Assembly: GCF_000349845.1 (NCBI RefSeq)
Contig: NC_020829.1
Span: 1,054,001-1,118,000, forward strand
From: Pseudomonas sp. ATCC 13867
GTDB taxonomy: Bacteria > Pseudomonadota > Gammaproteobacteria > Pseudomonadales > Pseudomonadaceae
DNA length: 64,000 bases
Direction: 5' to 3'
Positions within the stretch are counted from its first letter, which is position 1, and each line of letters begins with the position of its first letter. The position numbers and the translations under genes were made by a program. Below the pieces are notes generated by a model. The model worked only from the letters and a program-made list of their open reading frames with translations, ran no database searches and was not told the DNA's origin. Shown piece after piece: positions 1 through 9,685 of this stretch.

Positions 1-823
1 GCGCGAAGGCGTGGCCTTCGTCCTCGACCTGAGCGAACGCAAACAGGCCGAGGAACAGGTGCGCGAGAGCGAGCGGCGATACCGCGAAGTGCAGGCCGAG
101 CTGGCCCACGCCAACCGCGTGGCGACCATGGGCCAACTGGCGGCTTCCATCGCCCACGAGGTGAACCAGCCGATCGCCGCCACCGTGACCAACGCCAATG
201 CCGCACTGCGCTGGCTGGGGGCGCAGCCGCCGGAACTGGGCGAGGTCAGCCAGGTGCTGGGACGCATCATCCGGGACGCCAACCGCGCTTCCGAGGTGTT
301 GGGGCGCATACGCCAACTGATCCGCAAGGCCCCGCCGCAAAAGCAGGCGGTGGATCTCAACGGGGCGATCCGGGAGATCATCGAGTTCACCCGCGCCGAA
401 GCCGCCAAGGGCGGCGCGCTGGTCCGTACCCGGTTCGCCGAGGGCCTTCCGGAAGTCGAGGGAGACCGGGTCGAACTGCAGCAGGTGATGCTCAACCTGA
501 TCATCAATGCGCTCGAAGCAATGGGCAGCGTATCCGCCGGCGAACGCCAACTGCTGGTCAGCACTGAGCGCGAGGCGGATGGCGTGCGGGTGAGGGTGGG
601 CGACAGCGGACCGGGCTTCGCCGAAGGCAATGCCGAGCTGCTTTTCACGCCGTTCTACAGCACCAAGGCCAGTGGCCTGGGCATGGGCCTGTCGATCTGC
701 CGCTCGATCATCGACAGTCATGGCGGCCGCCTGTGGGCCTGCGCCAACCAGCCGCGTGGGGCGGTGGTGCAGTTCATCCTGCCGGCGCTTCCTGCGCGAG
801 CAACTGAAGCCGGAGGGGCTTGA
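1..823 (+). CDS. Sensor histidine kinase, C-terminal part (5' end outside window)
   Basis: The frame is open from the window edge (codons start at base 2), so only the C-terminal ~273 residues are present. It begins at the end of a PAS/PAC domain (LDLSERKQAEE), then a coiled linker, a dimerisation domain with the phospho-acceptor motif IAHEVNQP (His codon 155-157), and an HATPase domain with the N box (NLIINALEAM), G1 (GDSGPGF) and G2 (GLGMGLSICRSI) boxes. The kinase core is intact. The HEVNQP subgroup often pairs with LuxR/FixJ-type response regulators, but no partner lies downstream; it may lie upstream of the window. Signal unknown. Confidence 0.9.
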   Translation, partial: REGVAFVLDLSERKQAEEQVRESERRYREVQAELAHANRVATMGQLAASIAHEVNQPIAATVTNANAALRWLGAQPPELGEVSQVLGRIIRDANRASEVLGRIRQLIRKAPPQKQAVDLNGAIREIIEFTRAEAAKGGALVRTRFAEGLPEVEGDRVELQQVMLNLIINALEAMGSVSAGERQLLVSTEREADGVRVRVGDSGPGFAEGNAELLFTPFYSTKASGLGMGLSICRSIIDSHGGRLWACANQPRGAVVQFILPALPARATEAGGA

Positions 824-847
824 CCTTGACGCTAGCGTCAAGCCCCT
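814..847 (+). promoter_or_regulatory. Nested dyads, probable MerR-type operator/promoter
   Basis: An 18-bp perfect palindrome at 825-842 (CTTGACGCT/AGCGTCAAG) lies inside a larger inverted repeat (AGGGGCTTGAC at 814-824 with GTCAAGCCCCT at 837-847). A TTGACC at 820-825 and a TAGA(GT) element at 846-851 bracket the palindrome with an over-long spacer, the arrangement MerR proteins act on. It sits 30 bp before the merR-like start, so autoregulation is inferred. Confidence 0.55.
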
Positions 848-872
848 AGAGTTCCGTCCATCGGAGGTAGAC

Positions 873-1295
873 ATGCAAATCGGAGAGCTGGCATCGCGTG
901 CCGGTGTGAGTACGCGCGCACTTCGCCATTACGAGTCGCGGCAACTGATCGAGTCATCGCGCCTGGACAACGGCTATCGCGATTACTCCTCATCCATGCT
1001 GCAACGCGTGCTGTGGATCCGCGAGCTGCTCGACTGCGGCTTCAGTACCCGGCAGATCCACGGCCTGTTGCAGTACCTCGAGGAGGAAGAAGACAGCGAG
1101 GGTTTTCTCGCCTGCCTGCAGCAGCACCTGGAAAAGCTGGTCGCCCTGGATGCGCTCCAGGCCGAGCTGGCCGGGCGCCGCGAGCGTCTGGCCCAGAAGA
1201 TCGAACGCTACCTGCCACTGCGGGCAGGCCTGGCGCGCGTACCTGATTTGCAGTCTCTCGAACGAGCTCATTGGCAAGCCACGTTGGAGACATGA
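873..1295 (+). CDS. MerR-family transcriptional regulator
   Basis: 140 aa. An N-terminal winged HTH of MerR type starts at residue 1 (MQIGELASRAGVSTRALRHY, then LDNGYRDYSS), followed by a C-terminal coiled coil (about residues 75-125). No cysteine cluster typical of metal sensors is visible at the C terminus. The ATG at 873 is preceded by GGAGGT and gives the normal MerR N terminus; a longer upstream reading of the same frame would run into the kinase gene. The stop overlaps the next ATG (ATGA), so it is co-translated with the dehydrogenase at 1292, a common regulator plus SDR pairing. Effector unknown. Confidence 0.9.
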   Translation: MQIGELASRAGVSTRALRHYESRQLIESSRLDNGYRDYSSSMLQRVLWIRELLDCGFSTRQIHGLLQYLEEEEDSEGFLACLQQHLEKLVALDALQAELAGRRERLAQKIERYLPLRAGLARVPDLQSLERAHWQATLET

Positions 1296-2044
1296 TGGGA
1301 AAGCTGAGCAACAAGGTCGCGCTGGTCACCGGCGGCAACAGCGGTATCGGCCTGGCCACCGCGCAACGATTCGCGCAGGAAGGGGCAGAGGTGGTCATCA
1401 CCGGACGCCGCCGGCAGGTGGTGGAGGAGGCGGTTGGGCTGATCGGTGCGAACGCCATTGGCATCTGCGCCGATGCCGGCCGGCTGGAGGACCTCGATGC
1501 GCTGTACCGGCAGGTTGGCGAGCGTTTCGGGCGGCTCGACGTGCTGGTCGCCAACGCCGGCATCATCCGGCCCGCGCCCGGCGATCAGGTCGATGAAAGG
1601 CAGTTCGACGAACAGTTCGACGTCAACGTCAAAGGTGTTTTCTACACCATTCAAAAAGCGTTGCCGCTGCTGCGCGATGGCGCGTCCATCGTGCTGGTAT
1701 CGTCCATTGCCCACCTGAAGGCGCTGGAGGCCCATGTGGTCTATGCCGCCACCAAGGCGGCGGTTCGCTCCTTCGCGCGCAGCTGGGCCGCCGAACTCAA
1801 GCACAGGAACATTCGCGTCAATTGCCTGAGCCCCGGTCCCGTGCTCACGCCGATCATCGGCAAGATGGGCATCGGCGAGGCGCAGTTCGATGCGTTCGAA
1901 AAGCAGTTGGCGCAGCTGATTCCCCTCGGCCGGCTCGGCCGCCCGGAGGAGCTGGCGAATGCCGCGCTGTTCCTGGCTTCGGACGACAGCAGTTTCATCA
2001 CCGGAGTCGACCTCTGCGTCGACGGCGGGCTGTCCCAGCTCTGA
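1292..2044 (+). CDS. Short-chain dehydrogenase/reductase (SDR)
   Basis: 250 aa classical SDR. Visible features are the Rossmann motif TGGNSGIG near the N terminus, NAG after the fourth strand, the catalytic Ser in VSSIAH and the YAATK active-site motif thirteen residues later, then the PGPVLTP segment and C-terminal ITGVDLCVDGG. ATG 1292 overlaps the merR stop and has GGAGA just upstream; a TTG at 1271 is in frame but lies inside the merR gene. Substrate cannot be told from sequence; the MerR partner suggests induction by a small molecule or redox signal (inference). Confidence 0.88.
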   Translation: MMGKLSNKVALVTGGNSGIGLATAQRFAQEGAEVVITGRRRQVVEEAVGLIGANAIGICADAGRLEDLDALYRQVGERFGRLDVLVANAGIIRPAPGDQVDERQFDEQFDVNVKGVFYTIQKALPLLRDGASIVLVSSIAHLKALEAHVVYAATKAAVRSFARSWAAELKHRNIRVNCLSPGPVLTPIIGKMGIGEAQFDAFEKQLAQLIPLGRLGRPEELANAALFLASDDSSFITGVDLCVDGGLSQL

Positions 2045-2050
2045 CAGCGA

Positions 2051-2081
2051 ACGGACCCGGAGCCTCGGGCTCCGGGTCCGT
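2051..2081. terminator. Bidirectional terminator-like hairpin
   Basis: Perfect 14-bp inverted repeat (ACGGACCCGGAGCC / GGCTCCGGGTCCGT) with a TCG loop, between the convergent SDR and hydrolase genes. There is no long U tract, so termination efficiency is uncertain. Confidence 0.6.
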
Positions 2082-2104
2082 TCACCGTGCCCGAGGCCAG
2101 TCGA

Positions 2105-3082
2105 TCAGTCCTTGATGAAGGCCAGCAGGTCGGCGTTGATGGTGTCGGCGTGGGTGGTGCACATGCCGTGGGGCAGGCCGGGATAGGTCTTCAGCGTGCC
2201 GTGCCGCAGCAGTTTGATGGAGAGGCGCGCCGAGTCGTCGATGGGGACGATCTGGTCGTCTTCCCCGTGCAGCACCAGGGTCGGTACGGCGATCTGCTTC
2301 AGGTCTTCGGTAAAGTCGGTTTCCGAGAAGGCCGCAATACAGTCGTAATGGGCCTTGGCGCCGCCGTTCATGCCTTGGCGCCACCAGTTGTCGATCACCG
2401 CTTCGGAGACCTTGGCGCCCGGACGGTTGAAACCATAGAAGGGACCCGCTGCCACCTCGCGGTAGAAGTTCGAACGACTGGCGGCGAGTGCTTCGCGGAA
2501 GCCATCGAACACCTTCAGTGGCAGGCCGCCAGGGTTCTTCTCGGTTTGCAGCATGATCGGCGGGACGGCGCCGATCAGCACCGCCTTGGCGACGCGGCCG
2601 GCACCATGACGTGCGACGTAACGGGCGACCTCGCCGCCACCGGTGGAGTGACCGATGTGCACGGCGTTCTTCAGGTCCAGGTGCGCCGCCAGTTCAGCCA
2701 GGTCGGCGGCATAGGTATCCATGTCATTGCCTTGCGCCGTCTGTGTGGAGCGGCCGTGGCCACGACGGTCATGGGCGATCACGCGGTAGCCTCTGGCGAG
2801 GAAGAACAGCATCTGGTTATCCCAGTCATCCCCCGAGAGCGGCCAACCGTGGTGGAACACGATGGGCTGGCCGCTGCCCCAATCCTTGTAGAACAGCTGG
2901 GTGCCGTCGCGCAGGGTGAGATAGCCCGACCCTTGCTCCTTGCGGCGTGCACCCGTTGGGGGCGGGGCCAGGGCGGCGCTCGCCTGGCCCGCCAGCATGG
3001 GGACGGCCACCGCCAGAGTGGCGGCGGCTACGCCAGCGCTCATCAGGGCGCGGCGGGTGGTTCCTTGGGTCTCGTCGGTCAT
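2105..3082 (-). CDS. Tat-exported alpha/beta hydrolase (chloroperoxidase/esterase-like)
   Basis: 325 aa. The N terminus carries a twin-arginine signal ([10 protein letters not shown], hydrophobic core, AQASA-like cleavage site), so export to the periplasm is expected. The mature part resembles cofactor-free haloperoxidases and arylesterases: [11 protein letters not shown] near the oxyanion hole, nucleophile elbow GHSTGGGE, acid in [11 protein letters not shown] and catalytic His in GLPHGM. ATG 3082 is chosen because it places the RR motif directly at the N terminus; the frame extends further upstream without support. Perhydrolase, esterase or lactonase activity are all possible. An inverted repeat upstream (3228-3250) may be its operator. 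Confidence 0.85.
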   Translation of the reverse strand: MTDETQGTTRRALMSAGVAAATLAVAVPMLAGQASAALAPPPTGARRKEQGSGYLTLRDGTQLFYKDWGSGQPIVFHHGWPLSGDDWDNQMLFFLARGYRVIAHDRRGHGRSTQTAQGNDMDTYAADLAELAAHLDLKNAVHIGHSTGGGEVARYVARHGAGRVAKAVLIGAVPPIMLQTEKNPGGLPLKVFDGFREALAASRSNFYREVAAGPFYGFNRPGAKVSEAVIDNWWRQGMNGGAKAHYDCIAAFSETDFTEDLKQIAVPTLVLHGEDDQIVPIDDSARLSIKLLRHGTLKTYPGLPHGMCTTHADTINADLLAFIKD

Positions 3083-3227
3083 GGTGGATGCTCTCGTCAG
3101 GGTACCGCTCGCACGGCGAGTGGGGGCTGGTCCAATCCGCGCTCGAAGCGACTCTGCGGTCGCTGCGAAGGCCGGATTGCCGGTAGGCAAACCCTATTCG
3201 GTTGCTGGCGGCTCTCACCATCGTCCA

Positions 3228-3250
3228 TAGGTATCGCGCCACCATACCTA
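3228..3250. promoter_or_regulatory. Inverted repeat upstream of the hydrolase gene
   Basis: TAGGTAT (3228-3234) and ATACCTA (3244-3250) form a perfect 7-bp dyad with a 9-nt spacer, 146 bp upstream of the hydrolase start. Operator function is a guess. The rest of 3083-3604 shows no credible gene. Confidence 0.3.
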
Positions 3251-3568
3251 GGTTTCGCGGAGGAGCGCCCCGGGACTGGGGGACTTATGCGATCTCATCG
3301 ATCTACTGAGCGTAAGACCCGCTGCTGGAAAGGATGCGACGCTACTTTGCTCTACTTGCCGAACGCTACGCGGAAGAGAGCGTCTGCTACCGGCCTTGGC
3401 TGCGTAAGAACTTGGCCAGTCCTCTCGTTATCCTGCCATCGGCAGTTATGGCGGAGGCAGTCCATGCAGCGTTTCGTCCGGGGCGAGTGTCGAGGTCAAA
3501 CCTCGACTTTGCCGGGGGATATTGACTGCACAGCTGCCGTTGCGCGGGGGCTTCGCCGATAGCGGACC

Positions 3569-3594
3569 ACTGGGCGTAATCGAATACGCCCAGT
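3569..3594 (-). terminator. Hairpin downstream of the second SDR gene
   Basis: Perfect 10-bp inverted repeat ACTGGGCGTA / TACGCCCAGT with loop ATCGAA, starting 11 bp past the stop of the minus-strand SDR gene. No clear U tract follows on the minus strand. Confidence 0.5.
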
Positions 3595-3604
3595 TGCAGC
3601 CTGG

Positions 3605-4363
3605 TTACTGCAAGGTATAGCCGTTATCGACTACCAGGTCCTGACCATAGATTCCGCGCGATGCCGACGACAAGAGGAAGAGGATACTGTCGGCCACGGC
3701 ATCCGGCTCCAGGAATGCTCCGCCGAGTAGCCGCCGGTTAACGCCGGTGGCGACTTCTGCCAACTGATCGTCGGGTAACCCCAGGGTGGACCAGATTGGC
3801 GTCGCCGTAGGCCCGGGCGACACAAGGTTGATCCGAACCCCCTGGCATGCCATCTCCACGGCCAAGGTTCGCACCTGGGCCTTCAGCGCGCTCTTGGAGG
3901 CTATATATGCAGCCAGACCAGGGAAGCTCAGTGCGGACAGGAATGTTCCGATGAATACCACTGAGGCTGATTTGGCAAACTGCTCGCGCAGCACGGCCAG
4001 GGTGTTCAGCGCACCAGCGCCATTGACCGCCCACTGCCGATCGAATGCCGTGACATCCAGCCCATCCGCAAGCTGAGCGATGCCCGCATTCGGTAGTAGA
4101 CAGTCGATCTCTCCGTGCTGGCGTGCGCACTCGGCGAGGGCATCGAGATCGGCGCTACAGGTGACATCGCCCTGGAGCCATATCAGCCTGTCGCCATGCG
4201 TCAATTGCAACTCTTCCAATTCACCGAGGTGACGGCTCATTGTCAGCACCTTGGCTCCGCGACCCAACAGTGCCCGTGTCGCGGCCAGACCTATGCCGGA
4301 GCTAGCGCCCGTCACCACCGCGAAGCAGTTTGCGAATACGTCTGTCATTGTGTCCCCCTGCAT
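3605..4363 (-). CDS. Short-chain dehydrogenase/reductase with altered catalytic Ser
   Basis: 252 aa SDR: TGASSGIG cofactor motif, PNAG, YIASK active site and PGPTATP. At the position of the catalytic Ser (13 residues before the Tyr) the sequence reads GTFLSALS, so Thr replaces Ser. The start at 4363 has a strong AGGAGG five bases upstream; a second ATG at 4348 follows an almost identical GGGGGACACA context, so initiation at both is possible. The gene faces away from a possible LysR remnant (4527-4826), a common divergent layout for SDR genes. Substrate unknown. Confidence 0.85.
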   Translation of the reverse strand: MQGDTMTDVFANCFAVVTGASSGIGLAATRALLGRGAKVLTMSRHLGELEELQLTHGDRLIWLQGDVTCSADLDALAECARQHGEIDCLLPNAGIAQLADGLDVTAFDRQWAVNGAGALNTLAVLREQFAKSASVVFIGTFLSALSFPGLAAYIASKSALKAQVRTLAVEMACQGVRINLVSPGPTATPIWSTLGLPDDQLAEVATGVNRRLLGGAFLEPDAVADSILFLLSSASRGIYGQDLVVDNGYTLQ

Positions 4364-4488
4364 TGTGTCCTCCTGATTGAATGGTGGGCTTGCCGCTCTC
4401 TGCTTGGCAATGTTGCCCATCCACGTCTTATCAGTAATCGTGCCAATTATTTTTGTGTTTAAAATCAATAAGTTATTATTTTTATATG

Positions 4489-4544
4489 GTCATTATGACT
4501 CTGATTTGTATTGGTCAAATTGACACTTGATGAGTCGTAATGAC
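4489..4544. promoter_or_regulatory. AT-rich divergent control region with inverted repeats
   Basis: GTCATTATGACT (4489-4500) and AGTCGTAATGAC (4533-4544) are near-perfect inverted copies; between them GTCAA-A-TTGAC (4514-4524) is a second dyad. The segment 4430-4545 is much more AT-rich than its surroundings and lies between the SDR gene and the possible LysR remnant, so LysR-type operators are likely (inference). Confidence 0.4.
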
Positions 4545-4826
4545 AGCGAGTTCGTTGTGGCAGGCTGGACTCGCCCCTATCAACCGGACCATCCGTTTGC
4601 ATTCGACCTGACAGGTCATTGTGTCGACGGCCGAGGGCGTCTCGCAGAGGCTCGCCAGCGAGGGCCGCAGCGTCAGCCAGCGCGCGCCCCGAGCATGGCC
4701 GCGCGCTGGCTGATCCCGCGCCTGAGCGAGTTCTACCAGCTGGTGCGGGTGCATGACGGGAGCATCAACACCGGTGCACGCTGCGCCCTGGTCTATCCGG
4801 CGCGGAACATGGGCTTCTCTCGTTGA
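4527..4826 (+). pseudogene. Possible remnant of a LysR-type regulator gene
   Basis: The 99-codon frame ends with pieces that resemble a GcvA-like LysR effector domain: AARWLIPRLSEFYQL (normally the start of the domain) followed after about 13 residues by CALVYPARNMGFS (normally near the C terminus). The core of the domain between them is missing, and no intact HTH is readable upstream; VSQRLASEG in another frame could be its relic. This suggests internal deletion and frameshift decay. Its place divergent from an SDR gene fits. The match is by eye on short motifs, so it may be coincidence. Confidence 0.35.
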
Positions 4827-5697
4827 GCGGATCAGGAGACATCCCCGGCATGCCCACTTCGCTGCTTACGACCGGGCGGCGTGTCCCTGCGATGGGCGAG
4901 CATGCCGGTACGCTCGTCATAATTTGAACCAGTTTGTCGCTTGCAAAAGTTTCGATGCGTCGATGTGTCGCAGGCTGCGCAGGGCGTTTCAACAACTTTC
5001 GGAAAGGTTCTTGATCGCCGTCATGGCAAGGTCTTTGCCGGATGCTTAGGGGTGGCTTCCCGCTTTCTTGCCACCGCGCTGAAACCCGCATGATTCATGG
5101 AATTGACACATATCTGTGGCAGGTGTGGGCCGGCTGCTGACTGGGAATAATATCCTTTCAAATCTTGCGTGAATTGTTCGTTTCGTGAGCGATTCGGGGC
5201 GAGACTGTTTCTCGAATTGAGAAAATATCTTGTTAAAAATGAAAGGTCGGGGCCTTGAAAGGCATTTCTGAAATGCTTTGTAATACCTGCCGTCCATTTC
5301 CTACCCCCAAATCGCTGAGTCGCACTGACGCAGATCATGGCCAGTGTTCATCCTTTGGTGCAGCGGCATAACAACAGGGGGCTGCCATCGGTGGGCTCCT
5401 GTCATAAGACGAGTCGGGCAATCCGCTCGTGCATCCGGTGTGCGACGCGCGCGTTCTCACGAGCCGCCAGTCCAGACACCACACGCTGAATAACACGGAA
5501 CGAATCAGCTGACGAAATCGGTTTCGCATCGCGAAGACCGGGCGGCCTCTCTTTGCCTGGAATCCGTGCGGCCGCGTTCGTGAATCCATGACAGCCCTGG
5601 CAGGCGGCTTGGAAAAGTCGCGGGTAACGAGTCGTCGAGCAGTGCATGGCGAGGATTCGTGGGCGGTGAAGCGATTTTCATCCACTAAGGCCGCAAG
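4827..5697. other. Gene-poor region upstream of cyoA
   Basis: No reading frame here looks like a gene: the short frames on both strands have no recognisable domain and poor codon usage. The part 5100-5330 is AT-rich compared with the flanks and probably carries the cyo promoter and upstream control sites, but I could not identify a convincing -35/-10 pair or ANR box. Confidence 0.5.
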
Positions 5698-6693
5698 ATG
5701 AAAAAAGAGCAGTACACAGGAATTTTGAAGAGACTTGCGTGGCTGCCGATGCTGATGCTCGGCGGTTGCAACATGGCGCTGTTCGACCCGAAAGGGCAGG
5801 TCGGCGCCGACGAGAAGTCCCTGATCATCACGGCAACCCTGCTGATGCTGATCGTGGTGGTGCCGGTCATCCTGATGACCTTCGCGTTCGCCTGGAAATA
5901 CCGGGCTTCGAACACCAAGGCCACCTACATGCCGGACTGGTCTCACTCGACCAGGATCGAGCTGGTGGTCTGGCTGGTTCCCTGCCTGATCATCGCCGTG
6001 CTCGGCTGGATCACCTGGGAGAGCACCCACAAGCTGGACCCGTACCGTCCGCTGGACTCCGAGGTCAAGCCGGTGACCATCCAGGCCATCTCGCTGGACT
6101 GGAAGTGGCTGTTCATCTACCCGGAACAGGGTATCGCCACCGTCAACGAAATCGCCTTCCCGAAAGACACCCCGGTGAACTTCCAGATCACCTCGGATTC
6201 GGTGATGAACTCCTTCTTCATTCCGCAGCTGGGCAGCCAGATCTACTCCATGGCCGGAATGATGACCAAGCTGCACCTGATCGCCAACGAAGAAGGCGTG
6301 TTCGACGGCATCTCCGCGAACTACAGCGGCGGTGGCTTCTCGGGCATGAAGTTCAAGGCCATCTCCACCTCCGAGCAGGGCTTCCAGGAGTGGGTCGCGA
6401 AGGTCAAGGCCTCGCAGCAGACCCTGAACCTGGAGCAGTACCCGGAGCTGGTCAAGCCGACCGAGAACGTCCCGGCGACCTACTTCGCAACCGTCAGCCC
6501 CGAGCTGTTCTCCCACGTGCTGAACAAGTGGGAACACGCTGGCCACGCGATGGCCAAGGCCCACGAGGCCAAAGAACAGGCCGAGAAGGGCGAGCACGGC
6601 GAAGCAGCGCATGACGAGACCGCCATGGCGGGCCACGACATGAGCAACATGCAAGGCATGCCTGGCATGCAAACGAATCCGAGCCAGGAGTAA
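5698..6693 (+). CDS. cyoA: Cytochrome bo3 ubiquinol oxidase subunit II
   Basis: 331 aa lipoprotein subunit of the proton-pumping quinol oxidase in the inner membrane. The signal peptide ends in lipobox LGGC (Cys24), two membrane helices follow (about 42-66 and 86-106), then the periplasmic cupredoxin domain. As in quinol oxidases, CuA ligands are absent. The C terminus (about 285-331) is rich in His and Met ([15 protein letters not shown]), as in E. coli CyoA. First gene of cyoABCDE; cyoB starts 7 bp after the stop. Confidence 0.96.
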   Translation: MKKEQYTGILKRLAWLPMLMLGGCNMALFDPKGQVGADEKSLIITATLLMLIVVVPVILMTFAFAWKYRASNTKATYMPDWSHSTRIELVVWLVPCLIIAVLGWITWESTHKLDPYRPLDSEVKPVTIQAISLDWKWLFIYPEQGIATVNEIAFPKDTPVNFQITSDSVMNSFFIPQLGSQIYSMAGMMTKLHLIANEEGVFDGISANYSGGGFSGMKFKAISTSEQGFQEWVAKVKASQQTLNLEQYPELVKPTENVPATYFATVSPELFSHVLNKWEHAGHAMAKAHEAKEQAEKGEHGEAAHDETAMAGHDMSNMQGMPGMQTNPSQE

Positions 6694-6699
6694 GCGCAG

Positions 6700-8679
6700 A
6701 TGTTCGGGAAACTGACACTGTCGGCCGTGCCGTATCACGAGCCGATCATCGTCATCACGCTGGCCGTCGTCGCCCTGTTGGGCCTCGGTGTGTTCGGCGC
6801 GATCACCTACTACCGCAAGTGGACCTACCTGTGGACCGAATGGCTGACGTCCATCGACCACAAGAAGATCGGCGTGATGTACATCATCGTCGCGCTGATC
6901 ATGCTCCTGCGCGGCTTCGCCGACGCCATCATGATGCGCGGCCAGCTCGCGCTGGCTGAAGGCGCCAACCACGGCTACCTGCCGCCGGAACACTACGACC
7001 AGATCTTCACCGCGCACGGCGTGATCATGATCATCTTCATGGCCATGCCCTTCATGACCGGTCTGATGAACCTGGCCGTGCCGCTGCAGATCGGCGCACG
7101 CGACGTGGCGTTCCCCTTCCTGAACTCCCTGAGCTTCTGGCTGCTGGTCGTCAGCGCCATGCTGGTGAACGTCTCCCTGGGCCTGGGTGAGTTCGCCCGT
7201 ACCGGCTGGGTCGCCTACCCGCCGCTGTCCGAGCTGGCCTACAGTCCGGGCGTGGGTGTGGACTACTACATCTGGGCGCTACAGATATCGGGCATGGGCA
7301 CCTTGCTCACGGGCATCAACTTCCTGGTGACCGTGTTCAAGATGCGCACCCCCGGCATGAAGCTGATGCAGATGCCGATCTTCACCTGGACCTGCACCTT
7401 CGCCAACATCCTGATCGTTGCGTCGTTCCCGATCCTGACCGCGGCCCTGGGCCTGCTGTCGCTGGACCGCTACTTCGACATGCACTTCTTCACCAACGAG
7501 CTGGGCGGCAACGCCATGATGTACATCAACCTCTTCTGGGCCTGGGGCCATCCTGAGGTGTACATCCTGATCCTGCCGGCTTTCGGTATCTTCTCCGAAG
7601 TCACCGCGACCTTCGCTGGCAAGAAAATGTTCGGCTACACCTCGATGGTGTGGGCGAGCGCCGCGATCACCTTCCTCGGCTTCACCGTTTGGCTGCACCA
7701 CTTCTTCACCATGGGCTCGGGTGGCGACGTCAATGGCTTCTTCGGCGTGGCGACCATGCTGATCTCCATCCCCACCGGGGTGAAGCTGTTCAACTGGCTG
7801 TTCACCATCTACCGTGGCCGCCTGCGCTTCGACACCCCGATCCTGTGGACCCTGGGCTTCATCGTCACCTTCACCATCGGTGGCATGACCGGCGTTCTGC
7901 TGGCCATTCCGGGTGCTGACTACCTGCTGCACAACAGCCTGTTCCTGATCGCTCACTTCCACAACACCATCATCGGTGGTGCGGTGTTCGGCTACCTGGC
8001 CGGCTTCGTCTTCTGGTTCCCGAAAGCCTTCGGCTTCAAGCTGGACGAGAAGTGGGGCAAGCGTTCGTTCTGGTGCTGGCTGGTCGGCTTCTACATGGCC
8101 TTCATGCCGCTGTACGTCCTCGGCTTCATGGGCATGACCCGTCGCCTGAACCACTACGAAAACCCGATGTGGCAGCCGTACATGGTGGTGGCGTTCTGCG
8201 GCGCCGTGCTGATCTTCTTCGGTATCGCCTGCCAACTGATCCAGCTGCTGGTGTCGATCAGGAACCGCAAGCAACTGGCCGATGTGACCGGCGACCCGTG
8301 GGGCGGCCGTACCCTGGAGTGGTCCACTTCCTCGCCGCCGCCGTACTACAACTTCGCCGAGCTGCCGCACGTCAACGACGTCGACGCGTTCCACGAGATG
8401 AAGCAGACCGGTACCGCGTACCGCAAGCTGCCGGCCTACGCGCCGATCCACATGCCGAAGAACACCGCCGCTGGCTTCTCCATCGCCGTGTTCGCCTTCC
8501 TCTTCGGCTTCGCCGCCATCTGGCACATCTGGTGGCTGGTGGGCGTTGGCTTCGTCGGCATGATCGCCTCGGTCATCGTGCGCAGCTACGTCACCGACCT
8601 GGACTACTACGTCCAGCCGGATGAGATCGAGCGCATCGAAAACGCCAACTTCCAGAAACTCGCCACTGCGCAGGTATAA
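6700..8679 (+). CDS. cyoB: Cytochrome bo3 ubiquinol oxidase subunit I
   Basis: 659 aa, full length for the family, with about 15 membrane helices. Catalytic features are present: haem ligand in FTAHGVIM, the CuB/His-Tyr crosslink motif WGHPEVYI, CuB histidines in WLHHFF, and haem ligands in [12 protein letters not shown]. It houses haem b, haem o3 and CuB, reduces oxygen to water and pumps protons. Expressed with cyoA; cyoC begins 4 bp after its stop. Confidence 0.97.
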   Translation: MFGKLTLSAVPYHEPIIVITLAVVALLGLGVFGAITYYRKWTYLWTEWLTSIDHKKIGVMYIIVALIMLLRGFADAIMMRGQLALAEGANHGYLPPEHYDQIFTAHGVIMIIFMAMPFMTGLMNLAVPLQIGARDVAFPFLNSLSFWLLVVSAMLVNVSLGLGEFARTGWVAYPPLSELAYSPGVGVDYYIWALQISGMGTLLTGINFLVTVFKMRTPGMKLMQMPIFTWTCTFANILIVASFPILTAALGLLSLDRYFDMHFFTNELGGNAMMYINLFWAWGHPEVYILILPAFGIFSEVTATFAGKKMFGYTSMVWASAAITFLGFTVWLHHFFTMGSGGDVNGFFGVATMLISIPTGVKLFNWLFTIYRGRLRFDTPILWTLGFIVTFTIGGMTGVLLAIPGADYLLHNSLFLIAHFHNTIIGGAVFGYLAGFVFWFPKAFGFKLDEKWGKRSFWCWLVGFYMAFMPLYVLGFMGMTRRLNHYENPMWQPYMVVAFCGAVLIFFGIACQLIQLLVSIRNRKQLADVTGDPWGGRTLEWSTSSPPPYYNFAELPHVNDVDAFHEMKQTGTAYRKLPAYAPIHMPKNTAAGFSIAVFAFLFGFAAIWHIWWLVGVGFVGMIASVIVRSYVTDLDYYVQPDEIERIENANFQKLATAQV

Positions 8680-8682
8680 ACC

Positions 8683-9312
8683 ATGTCCACGGCAGTACTG
8701 AATCAACACCTGGTCGATACGCACGAAGCGGCGCATGACCACGACCACGCCCACGATAGCGGCGGCATGACGGTCTTCGGCTTCTGGCTGTACCTGATGA
8801 CCGACTGCATCCTGTTCGCGAGCGTCTTCGCCACCTACGCCGTGCTGGTCAACCACACGGCCGGCGGCCCGAGCGGCAAGGACATCTTCGAACTGCCCTA
8901 TGTGGCCGTCGAAACCGCGATCCTGCTGATCTCCTCCTGCACCTATGGCCTGGCCATGCTGGCTGCGCACAAGGGCGCCAAGGGCAAGGCCATCGCCTGG
9001 CTGGGCGTGACCTTCCTCTGCGGCGCCGCGTTCATCGGTATGGAACTCAACGAGTTCCATCACCTGATCGTCGAAGGCTTCGGCCCGAGCCGCAGCGCCT
9101 TCCTGTCGTCCTTCTTCACCCTGGTCGGCATGCATGGCCTGCACGTAAGTGCCGGCCTGCTGTGGATGCTGGTGCTGATGGCGCAGATCGGCACCCGCGG
9201 CCTGACCGCGCAGAACAACACCCGCATGATGTGCCTGAGCCTGTTCTGGCACTTCCTGGACATCGTCTGGATCTGCGTATTCACCGTCGTCTACCTGATG
9301 GGGGCCCTGTAA
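8683..9312 (+). CDS. cyoC: Cytochrome bo3 ubiquinol oxidase subunit III
   Basis: 209 aa, five predicted membrane helices after a His/Asp-rich N terminus ([12 protein letters not shown]). Contains the family segment MELNEFHHL and the closing WHFLDIVWI motif of haem-copper oxidase subunit III. It stabilises subunit I. The stop codon shares its last base with the cyoD start (TAATG), implying coupled translation. Confidence 0.95.
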   Translation: MSTAVLNQHLVDTHEAAHDHDHAHDSGGMTVFGFWLYLMTDCILFASVFATYAVLVNHTAGGPSGKDIFELPYVAVETAILLISSCTYGLAMLAAHKGAKGKAIAWLGVTFLCGAAFIGMELNEFHHLIVEGFGPSRSAFLSSFFTLVGMHGLHVSAGLLWMLVLMAQIGTRGLTAQNNTRMMCLSLFWHFLDIVWICVFTVVYLMGAL

Positions 9313-9674
9313 TGACCGCTGCTGCACATCATCACGACTCCCACGGTGCCGGCCACGACAACCACGGCGCCGGTCACGGCAGCCTGGGTTCGTACGCCAT
9401 CGGCTTCGTGCTCTCGGTGATCCTGACCGCGATCCCGTTCTACATGGTCATCGACGGTGGCTTCTCGCGTCACGCCACCCTGCTGACCATGGTGATTCTG
9501 GGTCTGGTTCAGGTCGTCGTGCACCTGATCTGCTTCCTGCACATGAACTTCAGCTCCGAAGGCCGCTGGAACGTCATGGCATTTATCTTCACCGCCATCA
9601 TCATCCTGTTGGTGGTCGGTCTGTCGCTGTGGATCATCTACACCGCAGACACCCTGATGATGCCGATGCCCTGA
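9312..9674 (+). CDS. cyoD: Cytochrome bo3 ubiquinol oxidase subunit IV
   Basis: 120 aa with three membrane helices and a His-rich N terminus. The segment [18 protein letters not shown] is typical of CyoD (COX4_pro). It assists assembly of the CuB site. The ATG at 9312 overlaps the cyoC stop; the frame can be read further upstream but only inside cyoC. Confidence 0.94.
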   Translation: MTAAAHHHDSHGAGHDNHGAGHGSLGSYAIGFVLSVILTAIPFYMVIDGGFSRHATLLTMVILGLVQVVVHLICFLHMNFSSEGRWNVMAFIFTAIIILLVVGLSLWIIYTADTLMMPMP

Positions 9675-9685
9675 GGGCCGATGCC

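Noticed and set aside
3334-3525. 63-codon plus-strand frame upstream of the second SDR region
   Set aside because: No ribosome site, no domain, isolated in a non-coding gap.
6540-6690. His/Met-rich CyoA tail as a novel copper-binding element
   Set aside because: CyoA proteins, including that of E. coli, commonly end in a His/Met-rich tail; not unusual.
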